Source: Desulfotignum sp. (GTDB lineage Bacteria > Desulfobacterota > Desulfobacteria > Desulfobacterales > Desulfobacteraceae). From it: DNA of 6,178 bases. The notes below the pieces were generated by a model. That model searched no databases and was not told where the DNA came from. It saw only the letters and a program-made list of their open reading frames with translations. Below are positions 1 through 5,772 of the stretch, piece after piece. The stretch is from positions 1 through 6,178 of the forward strand of contig JAIPDY010000237.1 in assembly GCA_021737445.1 (NCBI GenBank). Direction: 5' to 3'. The number at the start of each line of letters is the position of its first letter. Position 1 is the first letter of the stretch. Position numbers and translations under genes: made by a program.

Positions 1-5
1 ATGGC

Positions 6-407
6 ATGCCGACGCGGATAATTTGTGATACCCATATTCTGATCTTCTGGCAGGATGACCCGATGCGCCTGAGCAATGCGGCCCGGTCCGCCATTGAAAA
101 CGGATTGACTGACAAAACCCTTGCCTGTTCAGATATCTCCTTCTGGGAAATTGCCATGCTGATGCATTCCGGTCGATTGCGGAACGACATCTCACCGGTA
201 CAGTACATGACTGATCTGTGTCTGGCGCTATCCTTGACTGTCTGGCCGATTACACCGGAAATAGCATTCCTGTCCCAGGGAAACTTTTTTCATCATAATG
301 ATCCTGCCGACCGGCTGATTGCAGCGACAGCCATTCATCACAATGCACCGCTGATCACTGCGGACAAAAAACTTCAAGATCTGGAACCGCTGACAGTGAT
401 ATGGTAG
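6..407 (+). CDS. PIN-domain (VapC-type) ribonuclease toxin
   Basis: A 133-aa PIN-domain protein, the toxin half of a type II toxin-antitoxin pair; such proteins are Mg-dependent RNases that cut RNA in the cytoplasm. The acidic residues expected of the family are all visible: Asp8 in CDTH, Glu48 in FWEIA, Asp100 in DPADRLI and Asp119 in TADKKL. The length is typical and the frame is intact. The start at 6 is six bases into the window, so its ribosome binding site and the antitoxin gene, which normally lies just upstream and overlaps or abuts it, cannot be seen. The other two frames close at 19-21 and 26-28, so the antitoxin could end in either. The stop overlaps the next gene's ATG by 7 bases, so the two are probably translationally coupled. 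The family is certain; the RNA target is not. Confidence 0.9.
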   Translation: MPTRIICDTHILIFWQDDPMRLSNAARSAIENGLTDKTLACSDISFWEIAMLMHSGRLRNDISPVQYMTDLCLALSLTVWPITPEIAFLSQGNFFHHNDPADRLIAATAIHHNAPLITADKKLQDLEPLTVIW

Positions 408-964
408 CGAAAAGCGAAACCCAGGAAAGAGTCGATATTGCGTCATCATCTAACATGAACATCATTTACGCAAAATCACCCAAAGAGATCCAAGAGGTCC
501 GGAGGCTGTTCCGGGAATACGAAGCTTTCCTGAATGTGGATCTATGTTTCCAGCAGTTTGAATCAGAGCTGGCAAATCTTCCGGGAAAGTATACCCCGCC
601 GTCCGGCACGCTCCTGCTCGCCATGGACGGGCAAAGGACTGTGGGTTGCGGTGCTTTGCGCAGATTGGGCGCGATACAGGACCGCACTTGTGAGATGAAA
701 CGGCTTTATGTATGCGCCGAAGCAAGGAGCCTGGGCACTGGCGGTCAAATCGCCAGACGGCTCATTCAGGAAGGCGTTCGTTTGGGTTATTCTACCATGC
801 TCCTGGATACACTTGATCGGTTGGAATCCGCCATCCATCTATACGAATCATTGGGTTTTGTGCGCACGGAACCATATTATGACAATCCGCTCCCCGGGGT
901 TGTATATTGGAAACTGGACCTGAGAGGCCAGCATTGCGCTGCAGCTGATTTCGGCGTTCGGTAA
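401..964 (+). CDS. GNAT family N-acetyltransferase
   Basis: A GCN5-related acetyltransferase, transferring acetyl from acetyl-CoA to an amine; the substrate cannot be told. The acetyl-CoA loop is visible as R-S-L-G-T-G near residue 110, preceded by the motif-A strand MKRLYV and followed by the ARRLI helix. The C-terminal LYESLGF and the YYDNPLPGV motif are typical of one common subfamily. Two starts are possible: ATG 401, which overlaps the PIN gene stop (ATGGTAG) and suggests coupling, or ATG 455 (MNIIYAKSP), where I would expect homologs to begin. Neither has a well-placed Shine-Dalgarno. The conserved domain ends at about WKLDLR; the last dozen residues (GQHCAAADFGVR) are encoded mostly by a 51-bp repeat starting at 932, so the original stop was probably lost when the repeat arrived. 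The gene looks functional. Confidence 0.88.
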   Translation: MVAKSETQERVDIASSSNMNIIYAKSPKEIQEVRRLFREYEAFLNVDLCFQQFESELANLPGKYTPPSGTLLLAMDGQRTVGCGALRRLGAIQDRTCEMKRLYVCAEARSLGTGGQIARRLIQEGVRLGYSTMLLDTLDRLESAIHLYESLGFVRTEPYYDNPLPGVVYWKLDLRGQHCAAADFGVR

Positions 965-982
965 CATAGAGGAGAGGCAAAA
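932..982 (+). repeat. 51-bp direct repeat, copy A
   Basis: 46 of 51 bases match 5721-5771 in the same orientation with no gaps. The shared core includes TCGGCGTTCGGTAACATAGA, and the 3' part is purine-rich (GGAGAGG here, TAGAGG in copy B), resembling a ribosome binding site. This copy spans the end and stop codon of the acetyltransferase gene and ends 24 bases before the DsrE-like gene start. The nature of the element is unknown; it does not fit a standard attC site. Confidence 0.85.
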
Positions 983-1246
983 ACCTCAAATAAAAGGAAA
1001 ATAGTGATGAGCGAAAACACGCACCTTTACGTATTATGGACCAATGACAACCTGATCACAGCTGAAAAAATGGTATTTATGTATACGGTCAACTCTCTTG
1101 TTCATGGCTGGTGGGAAGAAGTGACCCTTATTATCTGGGGGGCGACTGCCAAACTGGTGAATGAAAATACAGATATCCAGGAACAGATCAAAAAGGCACA
1201 GGATGCGGGTGTTCACGTAACAGCCTGTAAAGCCTGTGCAGATCAG

Positions 1247-1249
1247 TTA
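1247..1249. repeat. Target-site duplication, left copy (TTA)
   Basis: TTA directly precedes the left end of the insertion sequence and matches 2652-2654 after its right end. One copy is needed to restore the DsrE-like frame, which fixes the insertion point. A 2-bp TA duplication with one extra terminal T in the element fits the data equally well. Confidence 0.8.
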
Positions 1250-1274
1250 GGAATGAATACAAAATAACCTGGAC
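1250..1274 (+). repeat. Left terminal inverted repeat of the insertion sequence
   Basis: Begins GGAATGAATAC and matches the reverse complement of 2627-2651 at 16 of 25 positions without gaps. It lies beyond the 3' end of the transposase gene, only 4 bases past its inferred original stop. Here it supplies the premature TAA that ends the DsrE-like protein. Confidence 0.75.
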
Positions 1275-1278
1275 ATAG

Positions 1279-2524
1279 TCATGTTTTTATTGGTATCGCT
1301 CTAGAATTCCATTGGTCCAGATAATCATCGAAAAGGATTCTCATAGTCTTTTTAAAATTATCAGCATATTTTCTTCCGGTTTGATAGATTTTTTTTATAA
1401 TTTGGACTTTAACTTTCAGCCCTGTTCGTGTAGTCGTGTTTTCAATTAGCTCTTTACATAGTCGTGGCTTTTTAGGATGACCCCGTTTAAAGATCTTGTA
1501 ATGTGTGGGAATAGCCTATGTTCTATAGGATTCCATTTCGATGTATAAGGTGGAAAATGTGCCATACGTATTTCTACTCCAATTTCATCTACCAAATTTT
1601 GCAAGTCTTCTTTGAAAATATAATGACGGGATGAATTGCTACCACCGCCGTCTGCAAGTATAAGAATTGATGTACAATTCGGATATTGACACTTTCCATA
1701 ATTTTCCCACCATATCCTTATAGAGTCACAGGCAAATTCGCTTGTATCCTTACTAACGCCTATGTTTACATAGGCTTTGTTATATTTTAAATCATAAAGA
1801 CCGTGGGGAATCACTATGCCTTCAGCAAGATATGGAAAATCATGATCATAGACTTCAATTGTGCCTGTAGTGTAAATGTTTCCATCACGATATAGGTTTC
1901 CTAAAAGTTCTTTTTTTTTGAGTCCATGCTTATCACCGGATTACCATCCATGAGATATTGTTCTTTTAGCTGTGCAATATTTTCAAATTGCTCATTACGA
2001 TTTTTAGAGGACCCAATAGGTACGTTTTTAAAGGCCTTACGCTTTGTGAATCCGTGTTTCTTTAACAGCTTTTTAACCACTGTTACACTTATATCGATTC
2101 CTGCATCTTTCATTTTTGTTGCAATTTTTTTATGACTTAAATTTGTCCAGCGAATCTTATCATTCATTGGGTCACCAGCAATGTAATCATCAATAATTTT
2201 AAGAAACACTTCGTCAATATTATCAATTATTTCTATGGTAGGCTTTCTTCCCCCTCCCTTTTTACGGATTCTATTTTTGGGCTTTGTCTCCGGTTTTTTT
2301 AATTCTTCAATCCCTCGAAGGAGGGTAGTCCTACTACAGCCAAGAAGATTGGCAATAAAAGTTTTCCCGCCACGAGGCAGTTTAAGAGCTTCTATAGCGG
2401 CATATGTCCGCTTATCCTGCTCTGAAAGTTGGGAATAGGTCTCTTTGATAAAAGCAGCTATCTCCCTGGTATATGGTGAAAAAGGTTTAGGGCCTGGTTT
2501 CTTTCTTTTCTTCTGCATAATCAT
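1279..2524 (-). pseudogene. ISAzo13-family DDE transposase, two frame breaks
   Basis: Read in three pieces on the minus strand. Piece 1 (2524-1901, 207 aa) starts MIMQKKRKKPGPKP after GAGG spaced 5 bases. It carries the basic DNA-binding region (RTYAAIEALKLPRGG, GGGRKP, GDPMNDKIRWT) and the first catalytic Asp (about 201) in VISMDSKKK, then ends in NF-stop. Piece 2, one frame back, continues ELLGNLYRDG and holds LADGGGSN (Asp about 292) and KWNPIEHR (Glu about 335), completing the DDE triad. It ends at TAA 1446-1448. Piece 3, back one frame again, reads ELIENTTTRTGLKVK to LDQWN and stops at 1279-1281. The first break sits on an A9 run and may be programmed; the second has no slippery site and looks like a true one-base loss. 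About 416 codons if both are repaired, usual for the family. Confidence 0.9.
1910..1916 (-). other. Slippery heptamer A AAA AAG in an A9 run
   Basis: On the minus strand the transposase reads TCA AAA AAA AAG AAC TTT TAG. The last seven bases of the A run plus G form A AAA AAG in the correct phase for -1 frameshifting. After slipping back one base, reading continues GAA CTT TTA GGA, which gives the family's KKKEL-x-GN motif. The nine A's (T at 1911-1919 on the plus strand) would also allow transcriptional slippage. I see no obvious downstream stem-loop or upstream Shine-Dalgarno-like stimulator, so a plain one-base deletion remains possible. Confidence 0.6.
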
Positions 2525-2550
2525 CAGTGCCTCGTTTGTTTAAGTGGTTA

Positions 2551-2564
2551 TTATGGCACCATAA
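2551..2564. promoter_or_regulatory. Inverted repeat upstream of the transposase start
   Basis: TTATGG and CCATAA form perfect 6-bp arms around two bases, 27 bp upstream of the transposase start and inside the insertion sequence. Its position would suit an operator or part of the promoter, but there is no direct evidence and a short AT-rich palindrome can occur by chance. Confidence 0.25.
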
Positions 2565-2626
2565 CTATTGCATATTGAAAAAGAAATGTCTGGTTTTTTA
2601 TAACTTACTGATATTGTAGCGTTTTC

Positions 2627-2651
2627 GTACAGCTTATTGAATTTATGTTCC
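2627..2651 (-). repeat. Right terminal inverted repeat of the insertion sequence
   Basis: Reverse complement begins GGAACATAAATT and pairs with the left end at 16 of 25 positions; the inner block AATAA-x-CTG-x-AC is the best conserved part. It lies upstream of the transposase promoter region, as expected. Confidence 0.75.
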
Positions 2652-2654
2652 TTA
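2652..2654. repeat. Target-site duplication, right copy (TTA)
   Basis: Second copy of TTA, followed directly by GGT ATT, which resumes the DsrE-like reading frame. Confidence 0.8.
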
Positions 2655-2826
2655 GGTATTACGGAAACACTGGAAAAACTGAATATCGAGGTCAAGTATT
2701 GGGGCGTCCCGTTAACGGAAGTTTTAAAGAATGGAGAAAGGCTGCTGACAATTTGAAAAAACCTGTCACTTTGCGCCTGTATCAGAGAAGTCAGACCGCA
2801 TCAGCTTTGCGCACGGCCGCCTGTGA

Positions 2827-2988
2827 TCCTTTTATTTTTCGGCTGCCCATTCTGGTGTTCAAGACCGAACAGAGTTTGAAGTCTTGGTTGTTTGCCATTG
2901 TTATCGCAGGGATGAATCAATGATTCGTATCATTTCTGCAAGAAAGGCAACCAGGAAAGAACAAAAAGTGTATTTCAGGAGGCCATGA
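2827..2988 (+). pseudogene. brnT: BrnT toxin, 3' remnant
   Basis: The frame is open from 2827 and is recognisable as BrnT from 2875: FEVLVVCHCYR, then IRIISARKATRKEQ and the end YFRRP before TGA at 2986-2988. BrnT is a small ribonuclease toxin of about 90 aa. Only about its last 38 residues are clear here, including the typical RIISARKAT segment; an upstream HS-x3-DR (2848-2868) may be a second, rearranged piece. The usual N-terminal part, which contributes catalytic residues, is missing, and there is no good start codon or ribosome binding site. The stop overlaps the brnA start as ATGA, the normal toxin-first layout. About 118 bases between the DsrE-like stop and 2875 hold nothing else I recognise. 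The toxin is judged inactive. Confidence 0.8.
2977..2982 (+). promoter_or_regulatory. Ribosome binding site of brnA
   Basis: A perfect AGGAGG inside the last codons of the brnT remnant. It stands 5 bases before ATG 2988 and only 2 before ATG 2985, so 2988 is the likelier start. It should still drive antitoxin translation if a transcript reaches it. Confidence 0.75.
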
Positions 2989-3206
2989 TGAGAAAAGAAT
3001 ATGATTTTGAAAATATGAAAAGCCGTAAAAATTCTTATGCCAGGAATCTGAAAAAGCAGGTTACCATTCGAATTGGTGTAGATATTATAGATTATTTCAA
3101 AAAGCAGGCGGAGGAAACAGGTGTTCCCTACCAGAATTTGATTAATCTTTATTTACGAGATTGTGTTCAATCCAACAGAAAACTGTCTATAAACTGGACC
3201 CGGTAA
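2988..3206 (+). CDS. brnA: BrnA-type antitoxin
   Basis: A 72-aa antitoxin of the BrnA family, which binds and neutralises BrnT and represses its own operon through a ribbon-helix-helix-like DNA-binding domain. The start MRKEYDFENMKSRKN is typical of BrnA. It is followed by a strand (VTIRI), a first helix (DIIDYFKKQAEETG) and a second helix (YQNLINLYLRDCV), the ribbon-helix-helix order. ATG 2985 would add one Met; 2988 has the better AGGAGG spacing. The gene is intact although its toxin partner is truncated, leaving an orphan antitoxin. It could persist neutrally, or protect against a related toxin elsewhere; the sequence cannot decide. Confidence 0.88.
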   Translation: MRKEYDFENMKSRKNSYARNLKKQVTIRIGVDIIDYFKKQAEETGVPYQNLINLYLRDCVQSNRKLSINWTR

Positions 3207-3221
3207 GATATTGCATTTTTA

Positions 3222-3364
3222 ATGTGCCCCGATGAGGTTGACCTGCTCGACCCGGGAGGTATCATGAGTTTTTTGGAACTGAACCGGGGGACAGGGGCGA
3301 AGACCGCCTTAAACTGGTTGCCTGGATGGATGTGTCTGATGATGGTGTTCAAAAAATACAATGA
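3222..3364 (+). pseudogene. Coding-like frameshifted remnant, unidentified
   Basis: One frame from 3222 reads DEVDLLDPGGIMS and FLELNRG. After the G run at 3286-3290 a second frame reads DRGEDRLKLVAWMDVSDDG and stops at 3362-3364, 24 bases before the next gene fragment. Both halves look protein-like and would join with a one-base shift at the G run. I do not recognise the family. It may be the 3' remnant of a gene that once preceded the AlbA-type gene, or chance open frames. Confidence 0.35.
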
Positions 3365-3388
3365 TGATTCAAGTCAGGATATGATGTT

Positions 3389-3892
3389 ATGGAGTTGGTC
3401 GCTTATCTGAAACAGCAGGAGGGAAAAACACTCGAATTCAAAGAGAACACTTCCTCATTATGTTCGGTCGGAAGGACCGGAAAAAGGGGTCTATGTCCGG
3501 CTTGGATCGACCAACCGCCGGGCCGGTCCTGAAATGATTGAAGCCATTCGGCGCCTGATGCGCAATGTGGCATTTGATGAGCAGCCCTGCACGGAAATCA
3601 ACTCGGAAGATATCGACTTCCGAGCTGCTTCCGAGTTCTTTTCAACGGTTTCTCGGAAACTGACACCAGCTGTCCGTAAAACACTGGGCCTTGTGGTCAG
3701 CCACGGAGGAAAGGATATCCCTTCTCTGGGTGCGGTGATCATAAAGAAATTGCAACAAAAGCGGCGGCAGAAATCTGGAACGTCTCTGCACGCACCGCCA
3801 GGACAAGGCTGCGGAGCCTGGTGAAACAGGGGCAGCTTGTTGAAATCGGAACCGGTCCCAAGGACCCCAAAAAAGTGTATGTACTGAAATAA
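3389..3892 (+). pseudogene. AlbA_2-domain ATP-binding protein with two internal deletions
   Basis: Three fragments remain of a protein normally well over 400 aa, made of an AlbA_2 (Schlafen/AAA_4-like) domain, a GHKL-like ATPase domain and a C-terminal winged helix. Fragment 1 (3389 to about 3453) starts MELVAYLKQQEGKTLEFKE after AGGA at 3375. Fragment 2 (about 3453-3740), in another frame, has EGPEKGVYVRLGSTNRRA, FDEQP, DFRAASEFF and GAVI. Fragment 3 (about 3734-3892), again in another frame, has EIWNVSARTARTRLRSL, an HTH helix, and ends GTGPKDPKKVYVLK. The first deletion removes most of the AlbA_2 core, the second the entire ATPase domain, so no function remains. Short shared sequence at the joins (for example CCTCAT near 3453) would suit slipped or microhomology deletion. 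The TPR gene begins 20 bases after its stop. Confidence 0.85.
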
Positions 3893-3912
3893 AAACAGGA
3901 GCCGAATGTCAC

Positions 3913-5145
3913 ATGGCCTGCCCGGCAGGAAAAATGGATATGGACACGCTGGACAGCATAATTGCGCAGATTCTGACACAGGCATCTGGTGACGATGAAG
4001 TGTTTCAGGCCTTTGGACAACTGATAAAGGATACTGTCAATCTGCCCGCGGATGGATTTGTTATCGGAGAGCCGATTGTTATTACTGCAATTGAGTACAG
4101 CGGTAATGCCCGCCGGGGATTGACGGCAGCCTGCCGCCGCGAGGATGGTTCAGACCATGTGATTGCTTTAAGCGAGGTGATGTTTCCCCGGGCGTTTACA
4201 GGCGGACAGGCAGTTGCTGCCTACCGCAGGTGGCTCGGCCTGGACCCCTTTTGCGCCTGGGATCAGACCGTTTCCCCGAACCGGCGGCATCACAAGGCAA
4301 CCAGTGATGACATCGATTTGAGCAGCCCGGTTGAACTGGTTATCCTTTCGGTAAAAGAACGAACCGCCCGGTGCCGGCTGCTGGAAAGCAACAGGATCAT
4401 TACCTTGCGAGCAGGGACGGTGTATAACGCAATCCCGGGCCATATTGTCACCATCCATCCTAAAAAGCAGTGGCGCTATGGTGGGCATCCCTATCTTTCA
4501 GGGGAAATTGCATCTGCCCGACTGGATGTGCAGGCGTTAAATCTTGTGCCTTTGGGCCTTGCAGACAGGGGAGTCTGGGACCCCCGGGAACACTATTGGG
4601 GAGAAGAAGATGAGCCCCTTGAAGAATGGGCCGGCCCCATCATTGACAGCGGCCCCCGTCCCATGTTTGAGATGAAGCAGGTGATACCCGGTGAATCCGG
4701 GAGTGGTCCCTTTGATGACCCCATCTCCCGGGCGGTTGATCTTACGCATGCCGGAGAAATTGAAGAGGCGAGAAAGGTTTTAATGGAACTGTGCCAGGCA
4801 GACCTGCGCTGTCTGGATGCACATTCGCATCTGGGAAACTTTGTTTTTGATTATTCTCCTCAAAAGGCCATTGAGCACTATGAGGTAGGTCTGCGCATCG
4901 GTGAACTGTCCCTGGGAGATAATTTCACCGGGGTGCTGGCATGGGACTTTATGGACAACCGCCCGTTTCTGCATTGCATGCAGGGATATGGCTTGTGCCT
5001 GTGGCGGCTGGGTCGTTTTAAAGCGGCTGAACAGATCTTTACCCGGATGCTCTGGCTGAATCCGTCAGACAACCAGGGGGCACGGTTTTTTCTGGATGAG
5101 GTGAAATCCGGAATAACCTGGGAAGACGGCCAAAAGCAAAGCTGA
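3913..5145 (+). CDS. TPR-containing protein, function unknown
   Basis: A soluble 410-aa protein of a widespread but uncharacterised bacterial family. The N-terminal half has a conserved DGFVIGEP and a beta-rich stretch near residues 140-200 ending QWRYGGHPYLSG. The middle has WDPREHYWGEE and GPRPMFEM. From about residue 267 come tetratricopeptide-like helices: AVDLTHAGEIEEARKVLMEL, DAHSHLGNFVFD, AIEHYEVGL, and GYGLCLWRLGRFKAAEQIF followed by WLNPSDNQGARF. There is no signal peptide or membrane segment, and length and motifs suggest it is complete. The start is uncertain: ATG 3913 follows AGGAG at 3897 by 11 bases, while 3934 and 3940 lie closer to AGGA at 3927 and would give the tidier N-termini MDMDTLDS or MDTLDS. 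TPRs usually bind proteins, but no partner is evident in the neighbourhood. It is the longest undamaged gene here. Confidence 0.85.
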   Translation: MACPAGKMDMDTLDSIIAQILTQASGDDEVFQAFGQLIKDTVNLPADGFVIGEPIVITAIEYSGNARRGLTAACRREDGSDHVIALSEVMFPRAFTGGQAVAAYRRWLGLDPFCAWDQTVSPNRRHHKATSDDIDLSSPVELVILSVKERTARCRLLESNRIITLRAGTVYNAIPGHIVTIHPKKQWRYGGHPYLSGEIASARLDVQALNLVPLGLADRGVWDPREHYWGEEDEPLEEWAGPIIDSGPRPMFEMKQVIPGESGSGPFDDPISRAVDLTHAGEIEEARKVLMELCQADLRCLDAHSHLGNFVFDYSPQKAIEHYEVGLRIGELSLGDNFTGVLAWDFMDNRPFLHCMQGYGLCLWRLGRFKAAEQIFTRMLWLNPSDNQGARFFLDEVKSGITWEDGQKQS

Positions 5146-5241
5146 GCGCGACAAGTCAGAATGAAAATAGTCCAAGAATGCCGCTAAAGTGTAAATTTCC
5201 CAGTGCACCAATCAGGCAGTATCTAAAAGGATTTTTATCCC

Positions 5242-5688
5242 ATGAACCGGTTCAAAGAAAACATGATCCGCCAGCTGACCACCCATGAAGGCCTGCGCCT
5301 CAAACCCTATCTTTGTCCGGCCGGCAAGCTCACCATCGGCATCGGCAGAAACCTGGAGGGCAAAGGCATCACAAAACAGGAAGCCGTCATGCTCCTGGAA
5401 AACGACATCCAGGAATGTCTGGATGATCTCATACCGCTGTTTGATGCATTCGACACGCTGCCTGAACCGGTCCGGCAGGTCCTGGTGGACATGCGGTTCA
5501 ACCTGGGCCCGGGAAGGTTCCGGCAGTTCAAAAAAATGATCGCCGCCGTCAACGCCCGCAATTTCCCCCAGGCGGCCGCACAAATGAAAGCCTCCCGGTG
5601 GTACCTTCAGGTGGGAAAACGGGCAGAAACCCTGACCGCCATGATGGCATCGGCCCGGCTGCCGGATGAACCAGAACCCCTGGTCTGA
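5242..5688 (+). CDS. GH24 (T4-type) lysozyme, Cys in the Asp20 position
   Basis: A 148-aa muramidase of glycoside hydrolase family 24, cutting the MurNAc-GlcNAc bond of peptidoglycan. The active-site segment HEGLRLKPYLCPAGKLTIGIG aligns with T4 lysozyme: Glu16 matches the catalytic Glu11 and Thr31 matches Thr26 at the same 15-residue spacing. Cys25 stands where T4 has Asp20; Cys at this site is common in one phage-type subfamily, and T4 Asp20-to-Cys is known to stay active. LVDMRFNLG and SRWYLQVGKRAE are the usual C-terminal lobe motifs. There is no signal peptide, so export would need a holin or lysis, yet no holin, spanin or other phage gene is nearby. The ribosome binding site AAGG (5227-5230) is 11 bases upstream, inside a weak GGAT/ATCC hairpin. 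It could be a stray prophage gene or cargo co-opted by the host. Confidence 0.92.
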   Translation: MNRFKENMIRQLTTHEGLRLKPYLCPAGKLTIGIGRNLEGKGITKQEAVMLLENDIQECLDDLIPLFDAFDTLPEPVRQVLVDMRFNLGPGRFRQFKKMIAAVNARNFPQAAAQMKASRWYLQVGKRAETLTAMMASARLPDEPEPLV

Positions 5689-5720
5689 CACGGGCATCGA
5701 TCCCATTGCACTTTTTCTAA

Positions 5721-5771
5721 CATTGTGCTGCAACTGATCTCGGCGTTCGGTAACATAGAGTAGAGGTAAAA
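5721..5771 (+). repeat. 51-bp direct repeat, copy B
   Basis: Second copy of the repeat at 932-982, with 46 of 51 positions identical. Here it lies wholly between genes and ends one base before the ATG of the next gene, so its GAGG (5763-5766, spacing 6) acts as that gene's ribosome binding site. Copies A and B bracket about 4.8 kb. Confidence 0.85.
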
Positions 5772-5772
5772 C

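Larger units (their letters stand above)
1250..2651 (-). mobile_element. ISAzo13-family insertion sequence, 1402 bp
   Basis: The ends are set by the interrupted DsrE-like gene and the TTA duplication. Both termini start with GGAA. Over the first 25 positions the left end and the reverse complement of the right end match at 16, including AATAA-x-CTG-x-AC at positions 14-25. The element carries one transposase gene on the minus strand, recognisable as the ISAzo13 ('Rhodopirellula transposase') DDE family. It is clearly more AT-rich than the acetyltransferase, TPR and lysozyme genes around it, which suggests a source with different base composition. The second transposase frameshift implies that this copy can move only if helped in trans. 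Confidence 0.92.
1007..2756 (+). pseudogene. DsrE-like protein gene split by an insertion sequence
   Basis: Two segments, 1007-1249 (81 codons) and 2655-2756 (33 codons plus stop), together encode a complete 114-aa DsrE/DsrF-like protein. Members of this fold include sulfur-transfer proteins with a reactive Cys. The N-terminal part has LYVLWTN, EKMVFMYTVNS, WWEEVTLIIWGA and the TACKACADQL motif with Cys74 and Cys77. The downstream part supplies LEKLNIEVKYWG, PLTEVLKNGE and the C-terminal LLTI. Joining CAG TTA directly to GGT ATT restores the frame exactly, so the gene was intact when the element inserted. In its present state translation stops at 1265-1267 after six foreign codons (87 aa from GTG 1004, 86 from ATG 1007). 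ATG 1007 is preferred over GTG 1004 because AAGGAA lies 7 bases upstream. The truncated product lacks the final strand and helix and is unlikely to fold normally. Confidence 0.93.

Noticed and set aside
932..982. attC recombination site of an integron
   Set aside because: The cargo looks cassette-like and the sequence has a GCGTTCGGT end, but the R' box would be GTTCGGT, not GTTRRRY. No matching R'' box or paired L boxes lie at a suitable distance in either copy.
1926..2438. Plus-strand frames within the insertion sequence
   Set aside because: Hydrophobic-looking translations are antisense shadows of the Lys-rich transposase.
2645..2923. 92-codon plus-strand open frame starting at the insertion sequence end
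   Set aside because: It overlaps the resumed DsrE-like frame and the brnT remnant in a different frame and matches neither.
3534..3824. 96-codon frame as an independent small gene
   Set aside because: It is the middle fragment of the AlbA_2-type pseudogene; its last 30 or so residues are out-of-frame reading of the C-terminal winged-helix fragment.
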